A stretch of 64,000 nt of DNA from positions 1 to 64,000 of the forward strand of contig LADW01000031.1 of the NCBI GenBank assembly GCA_000961695.1. Direction: 5' to 3'. Shown here in pieces: positions 39,586 to 48,463 of this stretch. Source of the DNA: Hyphomonadaceae bacterium BRH_c29. GTDB taxonomy: Bacteria > Pseudomonadota > Alphaproteobacteria > Caulobacterales > Hyphomonadaceae. The notes below the pieces were generated by a model. It worked only from the letters and a program-made list of their open reading frames with translations, was not told the origin of the DNA and did no database searches. The translations under genes and the position numbers were made by a program. The first letter of the stretch is position 1, and each line of letters begins with the position of its first letter.

Positions 39586-40188
39586 CTATTCGGCTTCCTG
39601 CATCGCTCTCAGGTACATGGAGTTCTTCGGCTTCGAGAAGAGACGCTCCACCATCGGCTCGAAGAATTCCAGCGGCTCGCTTTCATAGTCCGGATCGAAG
39701 GCCGACTGGTCGTACTTGTGGCAGAACTCGGCGCAGCGCTGATAGTGCGGGCTGTCCTTGAACTGGTCGCGCATGTTCTTGTCGAGGCCGAGATATTCGA
39801 AGAAATAATAGCCCTGGAACGCGCCGTGATTGGCGACCATCCAGAGGTTTTCCTCCGAGACGAACGGCTTCAGGATCGCAGCAGCCACGTCCGGGTGGTT
39901 CATGCTGCCCAGCGTGTCGCCAATGTCGTGCAGCAGCGCACAGACGACATATTCCTCGTCCCGCCCGTCGCGGTGCGCGCGTGTGGCGGTCTGCAGGGAA
40001 TGCTCCAGGCGATCGATGGGATAGCCACCAAAATCACCGTCCAGAAGGCGCAAATGGTCCAGCACCCGCTTTGCGAGGCCTTTGTTGAACACGCGCGCAT
40101 TCTTCGCGATGATATCCCAGTCTTCCTGGGTGCCATCCAGCATTTGCGTGAATTTCGCGCTTGGTCCCGCGCCGTGTCCGTCCGCCAT
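39586..40188 (-). CDS. HD-domain protein, possibly PhnZ-like oxygenase or phosphohydrolase
   Basis: The 200-residue product carries an HD metal site: His in LEHSLQT, the central HD in ALLHDIGD, a His in GSMNHPD and later His in VANHGAF, plus a C-terminal Asp. The spacing and RLEHSLQTATRAHRDG-DEE pattern resemble mixed-valent di-iron oxygenases of the PhnZ/MIOX type as well as phosphohydrolases; the two cannot be separated without alignment. No membrane segments. GGAGGAAA precedes the ATG at 40188. Upstream lies the amino acid permease gene. Confidence 0.8.
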   Translation of the reverse strand: MADGHGAGPSAKFTQMLDGTQEDWDIIAKNARVFNKGLAKRVLDHLRLLDGDFGGYPIDRLEHSLQTATRAHRDGRDEEYVVCALLHDIGDTLGSMNHPDVAAAILKPFVSEENLWMVANHGAFQGYYFFEYLGLDKNMRDQFKDSPHYQRCAEFCHKYDQSAFDPDYESEPLEFFEPMVERLFSKPKNSMYLRAMQEAE

Positions 40189-40262
40189 TTTGTTTCCTCC
40201 GGCTTTTTCTTGTCTGGCGGCAGGATAGCCCCGCCGCCGGAATATTCCAATGCTTTACCCGA

Positions 40263-41843
40263 TCAGATCGGCGGCAGAGCAGTCGGCGGAACATCCGCGT
40301 CTTCCTCGTGCACCTCGATCAGGCCCCGGCCGACATGGCTGTGCCCGCGGCTATAGAAGAAGTAGATGAGCAGGCCGATGGCGCCCCAGACCGGCAGAAC
40401 CATCTTCGCCACGAAGGGAAGGTTCAGGTAAAGGCCGAGACAGCCGATCGCCGCAACGGGCGCAATCACCCAGACCAGTGGCGTACGGAACGGACGGAAC
40501 CGGCCGGGGTCTGTCCGGCGCAGCATCATCACCGCAATCGCCACCATGAAGAAGGCGAACAGGGTGCCGGAGTTGGAAATATCCGCCAGCTGGCCCACCG
40601 GGAAGAAGGCCCCGGCCACCGCGACACAGATGCCGGTAAAGATGGTCATCTTCCAGGGCGTCTTGTATTTCGGGTGAACGTCCGCCAGCCCTTCCGGCAG
40701 CAGGCCGTCGCGCGCCATGACGAAGAAGATGCGCGTCTGGCCATAGATCATCATCAGGATCACGGATGGCAGCGCGATGGAGGCGGCCAGCCCGACCAGG
40801 TCACCCACCAGCCCGAAATCGATGCGGCGCAGCGTTTCGGCGAGCGCTTCTTTGGAACAGACAATGGGGGCTTCGCCGGCCGCAGTCAGTGCAGCGCAGC
40901 GATTGGCGAAGTCGAGGCCATCAGGCGAGAGGACATTGCCAGCCAGGTCGCGCACCGGCTGGGCACCGACCGTGCCGATCACCCCTGCCGCGACGAGCAG
41001 GTAGAAAATCGTACAGATCGCGAGCGAGCCGATCAGGCCGATGGGCACGTTCCTCTGCGGGTTCTTGGTCTCCTCCGCCGCCGTGGAGACGGCGTCGAAA
41101 CCGACATAGGCGAAGAAGATCGAGGCTGCTGCGCCGATGACGCCCAGCCCGTCATGCCCCATCAGACCGGTCGGCATGAAGGGGGTGAAGTTCTCGCCCT
41201 TGATGATGGGCAGGCTGATCACGATAAACGCGGTCAGCGCGATAATCTTCACCGCCACGAGGACGGCATTCACCTTGGCGCTCTCGCTGGTGCCGATGAC
41301 CAGAAGCCAGGTCACGGCGGCGGCGACGATGATGGCGGGCAGGTTGATGATGCCGTGGGCGAAATCTACTGTCGGCATGAAGCCGTCGAGCCCCCATGCC
41401 GGCCCGCTACTTAAGAAGACAGGTAAGGAGAAGCCTGTCGTACTCTTGATGAGCCCCATGACATAGCCGGACCAACCGACACACACCGCCGAGGCGGCCA
41501 CAGCGTACTCAAGCACAAGCGCCCAACCGACCATCCAGGCCAGCAGCTCGCCCATGACCGCATAAGTATAAGTGTAGGCAGAGCCTGACACTGGCACCAT
41601 GGAGGCCAACTCTGAATAGCAAAGCGCCGCCACGGCGCAGACGAAGCCGGCCACCATGAAGGAGACCATCATGCCGGGTCCGGCCTTCTGGGCAGCGGCG
41701 GCGGTCAACACGAAAATCCCGGTGCCAATAATGGCACCAATGCCCAGCATGGTCAGCTGGAAGGCACCGAGGGATCTGTGCAGGGATTTCTTCTCAGCCG
41801 TCGCCAGGATGGCGTCGAGGGATTTCACACGGTCGAATATCAT
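40263..41843 (-). CDS. Amino acid permease, APC superfamily
   Basis: Inner-membrane transporter of the cationic-amino-acid-transporter type (YfnA/CAT). The 526-residue product shows the family motif MLGIGAIIGTGIFVLT near the N terminus, about twelve membrane segments, VPVSGSAYTYTYAV, and FFAYVGFDAVSTAAEE. The start at MIFDRVKSL (41843) gives the canonical cytoplasmic N-terminal segment; the open frame upstream to 42131 only spans antisense sequence of the next gene. Substrate not determined by sequence. Confidence 0.9.
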   Translation of the reverse strand: MIFDRVKSLDAILATAEKKSLHRSLGAFQLTMLGIGAIIGTGIFVLTAAAAQKAGPGMMVSFMVAGFVCAVAALCYSELASMVPVSGSAYTYTYAVMGELLAWMVGWALVLEYAVAASAVCVGWSGYVMGLIKSTTGFSLPVFLSSGPAWGLDGFMPTVDFAHGIINLPAIIVAAAVTWLLVIGTSESAKVNAVLVAVKIIALTAFIVISLPIIKGENFTPFMPTGLMGHDGLGVIGAAASIFFAYVGFDAVSTAAEETKNPQRNVPIGLIGSLAICTIFYLLVAAGVIGTVGAQPVRDLAGNVLSPDGLDFANRCAALTAAGEAPIVCSKEALAETLRRIDFGLVGDLVGLAASIALPSVILMMIYGQTRIFFVMARDGLLPEGLADVHPKYKTPWKMTIFTGICVAVAGAFFPVGQLADISNSGTLFAFFMVAIAVMMLRRTDPGRFRPFRTPLVWVIAPVAAIGCLGLYLNLPFVAKMVLPVWGAIGLLIYFFYSRGHSHVGRGLIEVHEEDADVPPTALPPI

Positions 41844-41970
41844 GGGGGGATGCTCCGAATAGCGTGCCGAAGCGTATCCGCAATTTCGGACTGTACAAGA
41901 GACTTCCATAAAGGAAACGCCTCCCCGTTTCCGGGAAGGCGTTCTTTCAGGCAAGCGCGGGTGGGACCGG

Positions 41971-43032
41971 TCAGTCCCAGAGCGAGCCCAATACCAGGCG
42001 GTCCCGCCAGCTTTCGCGAACCGGCGCACGGGCCGGGCCGCAGCTGGCGCAGACATGGTCGTGCAGCCGCCGGGACAATACCCAGCTGGACTCGCCTGTA
42101 CGACCACCTGCCCGCTCGACAGCATCGACAATGAACCTCAGCGTATCGTCGCAGAGGTCGGTATTGTCCTTGCCCTTGGCTTCGGCGAGGCGCCAACCGG
42201 TCGGATCCAGGCGTAAGGCCAAAACCGCCCGTTCGATGCCATCGCGCAGGACGTAGACCGCCATGCGCCCGCCCGCGATGTCGCTGGTGAAATCGCGAAG
42301 GCAGTTGCGAAACTCCAGCGCGACATTTTCCAGCATCTTGCGGTCGTTGACCGGCACGAAGGCCGGCGAGAGCATCGGTGCCAGAATCGCCCCCCCGAAG
42401 TGGACCGGCTGCAGGTCTTCCGCCGCCATGTCGAACAGGCGGGCGGACGAACCGGCACGCTCCCATCGCTGAGCGATGGCCGGGGCCGACCTGCCACCCT
42501 GCATCAGGGTTGCCAGCCGGAAGGCCTCGGCCAGATCCTCCACAGCCCCGGGGCTGTCCGGAATATTGCCGAGGATCTTCGGAACCCGCAGCACAGCCGG
42601 AAGCCGACGGATCAGGTGCAGCTGGGCCGGACGGATTTCATCCGTATACCGCAGCACCTGAGCCGAGCCCTCATCCGAGAACAAGGACAGCAGCAGGTCA
42701 TAGTCCGCCGCGTCCCACAGCGCTTCATCGAGCCGGCCAAGCGCCTTCAGCAAACCATGCGGCGCCTCCCCCTGCATGAGGCAGCGGGCGACCTCGCCAT
42801 CCCGGGCACGTTCGACCGCGTGGACGATCTCACCCACGTCGCCCCCGCGACCGAGCAGGATCGCAGCGGCATGACGGCGCGCCGACGGCAGAGCCAGGAA
42901 CGCCATGTGCGGCGCAGGCCAGGCCAGCGCGATGGATTCACCATGCGCCCCTGCCAGAAATCGCAGCAATGGCGTCACAGCCCCCGCGCGACCGTGCGGC
43001 CGCACGAGGCTCCGGGTCATGGGATTGCCCAT
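41971..43032 (-). CDS. Hypothetical protein, PcfJ-like motif
   Basis: Function unknown. The 353-residue product is soluble with no signal peptide. Near residue 240-275 it has ALEFRNCLRDF then GGRMAVYVL, resembling the conserved region of PcfJ-type proteins found in conjugative and phage elements; this is a weak pattern match. A Cys-containing C terminus (CASCGPARAP) is present. The start ATG at 43032 has an excellent AAGGAGG ribosome site 6 nt upstream. A perfect 26-bp palindrome and a -10-like TATGAT lie just upstream, so it appears to be separately and strongly regulated. Confidence 0.75.
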   Translation of the reverse strand: MGNPMTRSLVRPHGRAGAVTPLLRFLAGAHGESIALAWPAPHMAFLALPSARRHAAAILLGRGGDVGEIVHAVERARDGEVARCLMQGEAPHGLLKALGRLDEALWDAADYDLLLSLFSDEGSAQVLRYTDEIRPAQLHLIRRLPAVLRVPKILGNIPDSPGAVEDLAEAFRLATLMQGGRSAPAIAQRWERAGSSARLFDMAAEDLQPVHFGGAILAPMLSPAFVPVNDRKMLENVALEFRNCLRDFTSDIAGGRMAVYVLRDGIERAVLALRLDPTGWRLAEAKGKDNTDLCDDTLRFIVDAVERAGGRTGESSWVLSRRLHDHVCASCGPARAPVRESWRDRLVLGSLWD

Positions 43033-43053
43033 GATCCACCTCCTTCCAGATCG

Positions 43054-43079
43054 CCGACAGCTGAACCTTCAGCTGTCGG
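43054..43079. promoter_or_regulatory. Perfect 12-bp inverted repeat before the PcfJ-like gene
   Basis: CCGACAGCTGAA-CC-TTCAGCTGTCGG is exactly self-complementary except for the 2-nt centre. It lies 21 nt before the start codon at 43032, just after the candidate -10 (TATGAT, 43090-43095). It could be a dimeric repressor operator or a 5' hairpin that stabilises the transcript ahead of the strong ribosome site. Confidence 0.5.
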
Positions 43080-43171
43080 ACCGATTGAAATCATAAATTT
43101 GTGAGGTCAGACGCCCACCGGCAAACGCGCGGGGAACGCTGACTGCGCTCCCCATCGACTGAGGAGCAGGC

Positions 43172-43186
43172 ATAGTGTTGCACTAT
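43172..43186. promoter_or_regulatory. Palindrome ATAGTG-N3-CACTAT
   Basis: ATAGTG (43172-43177), TTG, CACTAT (43181-43186). A 15-bp near-perfect palindrome about 140 nt before the PcfJ-like gene. Possibly an operator; may be chance. Confidence 0.25.
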
Positions 43187-43393
43187 CTTGCTTCTTCTGT
43201 GTGTTCCGGTTAATGGTCCAGACGCCCCTCTTTGTACGGAGTGGCGCCCGGGAAGAATGGCGCGTATAAGTCGAGGCGGGTCGGCCTGTCAAGGGGAAAG
43301 CGGGGCGGTGTTTTCCGGACCGTTCTTTCACTGATTGACGCGGACGCCCGTTCGAGGCTCGGATCGATCCGCCGCGCATTGCGCGGACGCCTC

Positions 43394-44605
43394 TCACCCC
43401 TTCACGCACACGACCTGCTTCAGGGTGTGGACGATCTCCACAAGGTCGGTCTGCGCGGCCATGACCCTGTCGATGTCCTTGTAGGCCATCGGCGTTTCGT
43501 CGATCACGCCGGAGTCTTTCCGGCATTCCACGCCTTCGGTTGCCGCCACGTGGTCCTCCAGCGAGAAGGTCCGCTTGGCTTCCGACCGGCTCATGGCCCG
43601 CCCTGCTCCGTGCGAGCACGAACAGAACGAGTCTGCATTGCCCTTCCCGCGCACGATGAAGGATTTCGCCCCCATCGACCCGGGAATAATCCCAAGTTCG
43701 CCCGCCCCGGCACGCACAGCGCCTTTACGGGTGACCCAGACATCTGCGCCGAAATGGTGTTCCCGCTCCACATAATTGTGGTGGCAGTTCACCGCTTCCT
43801 TCTCCAACGAGAAGCTGGGGAAGAACTCACGCAGAGCAAACAGGACACGGTCCATCATCACTTCGCGGTTGAGGCGCGCATAGTTCTGCGCCCAGCCGAC
43901 GGCGGCCGTGTAGTCGTCGAACATGTCCTCCCCTTCCACGAAGAAGGCGAGGTCCTTGTCCGGCACATGGTAGCCGAGCACCCGCTTCTCCAGTGCCTCG
44001 CGGGCCTCCTGGATGAAGTAGGTGCCGAGAATGTTCCCCGTCCCGCGTGAGCCGGAATGCAGCATCACCCACACACGGTCCGCTTCGTCGAGGCAAAGCT
44101 CGATGAAGTGGTTTCCGCCGCCCAGTGTTCCCAGCTGTTTGGCAAATGCCGTACGCTGAATACGCTTGTGCTTGCGCAGGATCGCATCAAGCTGATCCGC
44201 AAGACCAGATGCCCGCAACGCCGTTGCAGACCGCGCAGGCGCTTCCTTGTGGTTGCCACCTTTGCCGTTGCCAACAGGCACCTTGCGTTCGATCTCGCTA
44301 CGGATAGCCGACAGGCTGTCCGGCAGGTCGTTCGCCGTGAGGCTCGTACGGATGGCCATCATCCCGCAGCCGATGTCGACACCGACAGCAGCCGGAATGA
44401 TCGCACCCTTCGTGGGGATGACAGATCCGACCGTCGCGCCGCGCCCATAATGGACGTCCGGCATCACGGCCAGGTGCGAGTGAATGAAGGGCAAACCCGC
44501 AACATTCTCAAGCTGACGCCGCGCACCGTCTTCAACCGGCACGCCTTTCACCCAGGCCTTGATGCGCCCACCGGCGCTGGTTTCGATCACTTCAAATTCG
44601 CTCAT
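43394..44605 (-). CDS. rtcB: RNA-splicing ligase RtcB
   Basis: GTP- and manganese-dependent ligase joining RNA ends with 3'-phosphate or 2',3'-cyclic phosphate to 5'-OH ends, used in RNA repair and tRNA-type splicing. The 403-residue product has GVDIGCGMMAIR, HSGSRGTGN, CHHNYVEREHHFG, GSMGAKSFIVRGKG and SHGAGRAMSR, the last holding the His that is guanylylated. These are metal and GMP-binding motifs. ATG 44605 is the start; the open frame upstream to 44788 would translate the leader. No rtcA or archease is seen beside it. The leader folds into alternative hairpins. Confidence 0.95.
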   Translation of the reverse strand: MSEFEVIETSAGGRIKAWVKGVPVEDGARRQLENVAGLPFIHSHLAVMPDVHYGRGATVGSVIPTKGAIIPAAVGVDIGCGMMAIRTSLTANDLPDSLSAIRSEIERKVPVGNGKGGNHKEAPARSATALRASGLADQLDAILRKHKRIQRTAFAKQLGTLGGGNHFIELCLDEADRVWVMLHSGSRGTGNILGTYFIQEAREALEKRVLGYHVPDKDLAFFVEGEDMFDDYTAAVGWAQNYARLNREVMMDRVLFALREFFPSFSLEKEAVNCHHNYVEREHHFGADVWVTRKGAVRAGAGELGIIPGSMGAKSFIVRGKGNADSFCSCSHGAGRAMSRSEAKRTFSLEDHVAATEGVECRKDSGVIDETPMAYKDIDRVMAAQTDLVEIVHTLKQVVCVKG

Positions 44606-44913
44606 CGTTTCAAGCTTCTTTCTAAAAAGCTCCTCCTGACAAGCCCTCCGCGCGGTCCTTCGGGTTTTGGAAAGACAAAGAAAAACCCTCCGGGCGAGAT
44701 CGCGCGGAGGGCGGCATAAGACCCTTTCGGGCCCCCGGGACTGACTGTCAGCCCCTATCCAGCTTCCTCCATGCGGAATCGTTCGCAACCCTCAAACCGG
44801 GCCGCGTCATTCCATGGCTGATTGGTGACTAGATACGACATCATGTCGCTCCGTTGCTGAATGGATGCGCCGTATGATGGAAGCGCGACGGTCCGTCAAG
44901 CAGTTTTCGAAAG
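44606..44913 (-). promoter_or_regulatory. rtcB leader with mutually exclusive hairpins (possible attenuator)
   Basis: Read on the minus strand, CCCTCCG (44711-44705) pairs with CGGAGGG (44692-44686), followed by TTTTT (44685-44681): a terminator. The same first arm, as GCCCTCCGCGCG (44712-44701), pairs perfectly with CGCGCGGAGGGC (44654-44643) downstream, which would prevent the terminator. After that, GGAGGAG lies about 25 nt before the ATG with an AGCTT/AAGCT hairpin between. This is the layout of transcription attenuation. Segment 44713-44913 upstream has no recognised gene; it may hold the promoter and a sensing domain. No riboswitch class was identified. Confidence 0.45.
44681..44712 (-). 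terminator. Candidate conditional terminator in the rtcB leader
   Basis: Seven-bp GC-rich stem (44705-44711 with 44686-44692), 12-nt loop, T run on the minus strand at 44681-44685. It lies before rtcB rather than after a gene, so it would be an attenuator if active. Confidence 0.45.
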
Positions 44914-44940
44914 AAAAACCCCGGACGCACTCGTCCGGGG
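44914..44940 (-). terminator. Intrinsic terminator after the metallophosphoesterase gene
   Basis: CCCCGGACG (44919-44927) pairs with CGTCCGGGG (44932-44940), loop CACT; on the minus strand TTTTT follows (44918-44914). It separates the phosphoesterase transcript from rtcB. Confidence 0.85.
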
Positions 44941-44985
44941 TCTGTCTATTTCACAAGAAATCCATTTCCCGCCAAAGGCTTGTCT

Positions 44986-46329
44986 CTATTTTTGCACAGC
45001 CTGAATTTTTTCGAACCGTGCACGGAAATCTTCCAGCGGGATCGAATAATCGTCGGTGTCGTGGAAGGCCTCATCGGAGAGCTGTGGTTGCTCGTGCGCC
45101 TTGTACCAGTCGGCATATTCCACCGTGTCGCGGCTCGCCTTGCGGTAATAGGTCGAATAGGTGTTCACCGTCATGACTGGGACATCGGCGCCCATGTCGA
45201 AGCTCATCAGGCGCATCCAGCCATCGCCGATGCCCACGGGCCAGGCAGACTTCACGCCGGCATCAAGGGCCGTCTGGCCGCGATCCTGATAGTCGGCCAG
45301 CACCTGCCACACTTTGTGGCCAGCTGCATTTTCGTCCACGCGCCAGGCCTGGCCATGCTCATGCCCGCACAGGACCAGGAATATCTGGTCCTGCTGGCTG
45401 ATCAGCTTCTCCCAGATCATTTCCGGATTGTTGTGGACCGGGTCGACCGCGTGGCCGTCGACAATCGGGTTCGGAAGGCGTTCGCCATCCTTCGTCATGT
45501 AGTCATGCGTCGAGACGATGGTCGGCAGTCCCTTGTGCTGCGCGATGACCGAGGCGGCCCATTCCAGCGACTCGTCCGGCGGATCGAATTGCAGACCGAT
45601 ATGCAGGAAGCGATAGCCGCCTGCCTCAAAGACCTGCGCGCTATCGGCCCCGCCGTCGTGGCTCGCCACATACCAGGGCTTGCCCTTGAAGAAAGCCGTA
45701 TCGGCGCCGAAGACCGAGCGGAAATTGTCCAGACCAGCCGGGTGCACCACGCCGAGCGAGCCTTTGAGATCTGCCGGGTTCACTTCCTGCGGCACCTTGG
45801 CGCTCGGCGGGAATTTCGAGTCCGTGAACATGGAATCATAGTCGTGATTGCCCGGCACGACCGAGAACGGCGTCTTGCCTGCGATTAGCGAGAAGCCTTC
45901 ATGCGCCTTGGGCATTTCGACCGTCTTGACCTTTTCAGTCGGCGCGAAAAATTTGTCCATCACCGGGTTCGGGACGGACTTGAAACCGCGGGCTTTGTGC
46001 GCCTCGTCCATCTCCAGCGTCTGGTGCTGCCAGACATCGCCAAGCGAACTTACGAAGGCGATGTCCCCGCCCGCGCTTTCGAGATTGTCGGCGACGTATT
46101 GTATCTGTTCGAGGAACATCTCGCTCGCCTCGATGGGAAAGCCTTCGGCCTTCTGGTGCGTATAGTCGAGATAGTTCTGGGTATCCGGCAGGACAGCGAT
46201 GGTGAACTCCGTGTCTGCGACTTCAACCGGCGAAACGGGCGCCGCATGGGTGCAGGCAGCCATCAGGCCGAGCGCGGCGGCCAGGGCCGGGAGGCTGGCA
46301 AACCGGATGATGGAAGAGCGGAATGTCAT
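44986..46329 (-). CDS. Calcineurin-like metallophosphoesterase lipoprotein
   Basis: Predicted envelope-anchored metallophosphoesterase. The 447-residue product has a lipoprotein signal (lipobox MAAC, Cys26 counting from the start at 46329) and metal-binding motifs LPDTQNY, GDVWQH, PGNHDYD, THDYM and GHEHG, typical of calcineurin-like phosphoesterases with a binuclear metal site. The DTQNY beginning is found in secreted family members, some of which act on nucleotides or phosphodiesters; substrate is unknown. AGGAGA precedes the ATG at 46329. Confidence 0.9.
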   Translation of the reverse strand: MTFRSSIIRFASLPALAAALGLMAACTHAAPVSPVEVADTEFTIAVLPDTQNYLDYTHQKAEGFPIEASEMFLEQIQYVADNLESAGGDIAFVSSLGDVWQHQTLEMDEAHKARGFKSVPNPVMDKFFAPTEKVKTVEMPKAHEGFSLIAGKTPFSVVPGNHDYDSMFTDSKFPPSAKVPQEVNPADLKGSLGVVHPAGLDNFRSVFGADTAFFKGKPWYVASHDGGADSAQVFEAGGYRFLHIGLQFDPPDESLEWAASVIAQHKGLPTIVSTHDYMTKDGERLPNPIVDGHAVDPVHNNPEMIWEKLISQQDQIFLVLCGHEHGQAWRVDENAAGHKVWQVLADYQDRGQTALDAGVKSAWPVGIGDGWMRLMSFDMGADVPVMTVNTYSTYYRKASRDTVEYADWYKAHEQPQLSDEAFHDTDDYSIPLEDFRARFEKIQAVQK

Positions 46330-46438
46330 GAACTGTCTCCTGCGGATATGCCTCAAGGGCCTGACAGCCGCCTAACGCGATTGGGTGACAGTTTCTTGCG
46401 CCCGGCGCGCCTTACAGCGAATTTCCTGCGCACAAAGC

Positions 46439-46466
46439 AAAAGCCCCGGAGCTGGGCTCCGGGGCT
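46439..46466 (-). terminator. Terminator after rplQ
   Basis: AGCCCCGGAGC (46442-46452) and GCTCCGGGGCT (46456-46466) form an 11-bp perfect stem with TGG loop; on the minus strand a short T run follows. It ends the ribosomal cluster. Confidence 0.8.
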
Positions 46467-46493
46467 CTTTGAACTCCGTCAGGAGCGGGCGAT

Positions 46494-46913
46494 TTATTCG
46501 CCGGCTTCCAGTTCGGCTTCGTGGCGGGCGCGGTCGGCAGCGCCTTTAGCCGATTCGTCACGGTCGACGAGTTCCAGAACAGCAACCGGTGCGTTGTCGC
46601 CATGGCGGAAGCCGGCTTTCAGCACGCGGGTGTAGCCGCCGTTACGGTCTTTGTAGCGCTCACCCATGATGTCGAACAGCTTGCGGACGGCGGTCTCGTT
46701 GCGGACTTTGGACAGAGCCTGGCGACGGGCAGCGAGGTCGCCCTTCTTGGCCAGGGTCACCAGCTTGTCCATCAGAGGCGCCATTTCCTTGGCTTTCGGC
46801 AGCGTCGTGACGATCTGCTCGTGCTCGATCAGGCTTGCGGCCATGTTGGCGAACATCGCCTTCCGGTGGGAAGTCGACTTGTTCAGAGTGCGGTGTGCAA
46901 GTTTATGGCGCAT
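46494..46913 (-). CDS. rplQ: Ribosomal protein L17
   Basis: Component of the large subunit near the polypeptide exit. The 139-residue product has the canonical start [20 protein letters not shown] and the [15 protein letters not shown] block, followed by an acidic and Ala-rich C-terminal tail beyond the conserved core, common in alphaproteobacteria. Last gene of the alpha operon, 47 nt after rpoA, with a terminator behind it. Confidence 0.98.
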   Translation of the reverse strand: MRHKLAHRTLNKSTSHRKAMFANMAASLIEHEQIVTTLPKAKEMAPLMDKLVTLAKKGDLAARRQALSKVRNETAVRKLFDIMGERYKDRNGGYTRVLKAGFRHGDNAPVAVLELVDRDESAKGAADRARHEAELEAGE

Positions 46914-46960
46914 CTTGATTGTCCTTCAGGAGGTGGTCAGGCCCCCGTCTGTTTCGGGTC

Positions 46961-47998
46961 CTAGAGGTGGTCGTCGTATTTCTTGGCGAGGCCTTCGATG
47001 TCTTCCGGCGGCCAATCCGGCACTTCCATGCCGAGGTGGAGGCCAAGACCAGCGAGGACTTCCTTGATTTCGTTCAGCGACTTGCGGCCGAAGTTCGGGG
47101 TGCGAAGCATTTCCGCTTCCGACTTCTGGATCAGGTCACCGATGTAAACGATGTTGTCGTTCTTCAGGCAGTTTGCCGAACGCACGGACAGTTCCAGCTC
47201 GTCCACCTTCTTGAGGAGGACCGGGTTGAAGCCGAGATCAGTTTCTTCCGTGGCGGTGCCAGCTTCCAGCGTGGGCTCTTCGAAGTTGATGAAGAGCTGC
47301 AGCTGGTCCTGCAGGATGCGTGCGGCATAGGCCACCGAATCTTCCGGCGTGACAGAGCCATCGGTCTCGATGTCGAGCGTCAGCTTGTCAAAGTCGAGCT
47401 TCGTGCCTTCGCGGGTGTCTTCCACCTGGTAGCCAACGCGGCGGACCGGCGAATAGATCGCATCAATCGGAATATACCCGATAGGCGCATCTTCCGGACG
47501 GTGCGCATCAGCCGGGACATAGCCCTTGCCGGTGGCGACGGTGAATTCCATACGGACTTCGGCACCATCGTCGAGCGTACAGATGACAAGATCCGGATTG
47601 AGGATCTTCGAATCGCCTGTGGTTTCGATCTGGCCGGCTTTCACTTCGCCCGGGCCTTTGGCCTTCAGAACCATGCGCTTCTGCGCATCGCCTTCCATGA
47701 AGATGGCGACCTGCTTCAGGTTCAGAACGATCGTGGTGACGTCTTCACGCACGCCCGGAATGGCGGAGAATTCGTGCACGACATTGTCGATCTGGACGCC
47801 AATGATGGCAGCGCCCTGAAGCGAGGACAGAAGCACGCGGCGCAGGGCGTTGCCCAGCGTCGTGCCATAGCCACGCTCAAGCGGCTCAATGACGAGCTTC
47901 GCCTTGCGTTTCGGGTCGTATCCGGCCTGGACCACCGGACGGTTCGGGCGGATCAGTTCTTTCCAGTTACGGTCGTTGACGGCGGTATTCTCAGACAT
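46961..47998 (-). CDS. rpoA: RNA polymerase alpha subunit
   Basis: Assembles the core polymerase and, through its C-terminal domain, contacts UP elements and activators. The 345-residue product has the N-terminal dimerisation domain ([21 protein letters not shown]) and the C-terminal DNA-binding domain with [16 protein letters not shown]. The linker length is typical. GAGGA precedes the ATG. It lies between rpsK and rplQ as in other proteobacteria; rpsD is not in the cluster. Confidence 0.98.
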   Translation of the reverse strand: MSENTAVNDRNWKELIRPNRPVVQAGYDPKRKAKLVIEPLERGYGTTLGNALRRVLLSSLQGAAIIGVQIDNVVHEFSAIPGVREDVTTIVLNLKQVAIFMEGDAQKRMVLKAKGPGEVKAGQIETTGDSKILNPDLVICTLDDGAEVRMEFTVATGKGYVPADAHRPEDAPIGYIPIDAIYSPVRRVGYQVEDTREGTKLDFDKLTLDIETDGSVTPEDSVAYAARILQDQLQLFINFEEPTLEAGTATEETDLGFNPVLLKKVDELELSVRSANCLKNDNIVYIGDLIQKSEAEMLRTPNFGRKSLNEIKEVLAGLGLHLGMEVPDWPPEDIEGLAKKYDDHL

Positions 47999-48061
47999 GA
48001 GCGGTCCTCAGAAGGCGGAAGGCGGCGCGAAGAGCGCGCCGCCGGGAGTATTTGTAGTCTA

Positions 48062-48451
48062 TTAGACGCGGCGGCGCTTCGGCGGGCGGCATCCATTGTG
48101 CGGGATCGGCGTGGTGTCGGTGATCGCCGTGACCGTGAGGCCAGCAGCCTGAAGCGCACGCAGCGCGCTTTCACGGCCCGAACCCGGACCACGCACCAGA
48201 ACCTCAACCGTCTGCAGACCATGATCCATGGCCTTCTTGGCGGCATCTTCAGCAGCCATCTGGGCAGCATAAGGGGTCGACTTGCGCGAACCCTTGAAGC
48301 CCATCGTGCCCGACGACGACCAGGAGATGGTGTTCCCCTGCGCGTCGGTGATGGTCACCATCGTGTTGTTGAAGCTGGAATTCACGTGAACCACACCGGA
48401 GGTGATGTTCTTGCGTTCCTTGCGGCGAACGCGGGTCGTCTCACGAGCCAT
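48062..48451 (-). CDS. rpsK: Ribosomal protein S11
   Basis: Small-subunit protein at the platform, contacting mRNA near the exit channel. The 129-residue product has [10 protein letters not shown], the [14 protein letters not shown] block and ends [10 protein letters not shown], as expected. Preceded by rpsM (12 nt) and followed by rpoA (63 nt). Confidence 0.98.
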   Translation of the reverse strand: MARETTRVRRKERKNITSGVVHVNSSFNNTMVTITDAQGNTISWSSSGTMGFKGSRKSTPYAAQMAAEDAAKKAMDHGLQTVEVLVRGPGSGRESALRALQAAGLTVTAITDTTPIPHNGCRPPKRRRV

Positions 48452-48463
48452 GACGTACTACCC

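Larger units (their letters stand above)
43033..43393. other. Intergenic region between the PcfJ-like gene and rtcB
   Basis: No coding sequence is supported here. It contains the palindromes 43054-43079 and 43172-43186 (ATAGTG-TTG-CACTAT) and a TATGAT hexamer at 43090-43095 on the minus strand. The rest is unremarkable; 43107-43393 lies just downstream of rtcB. Confidence 0.5.
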
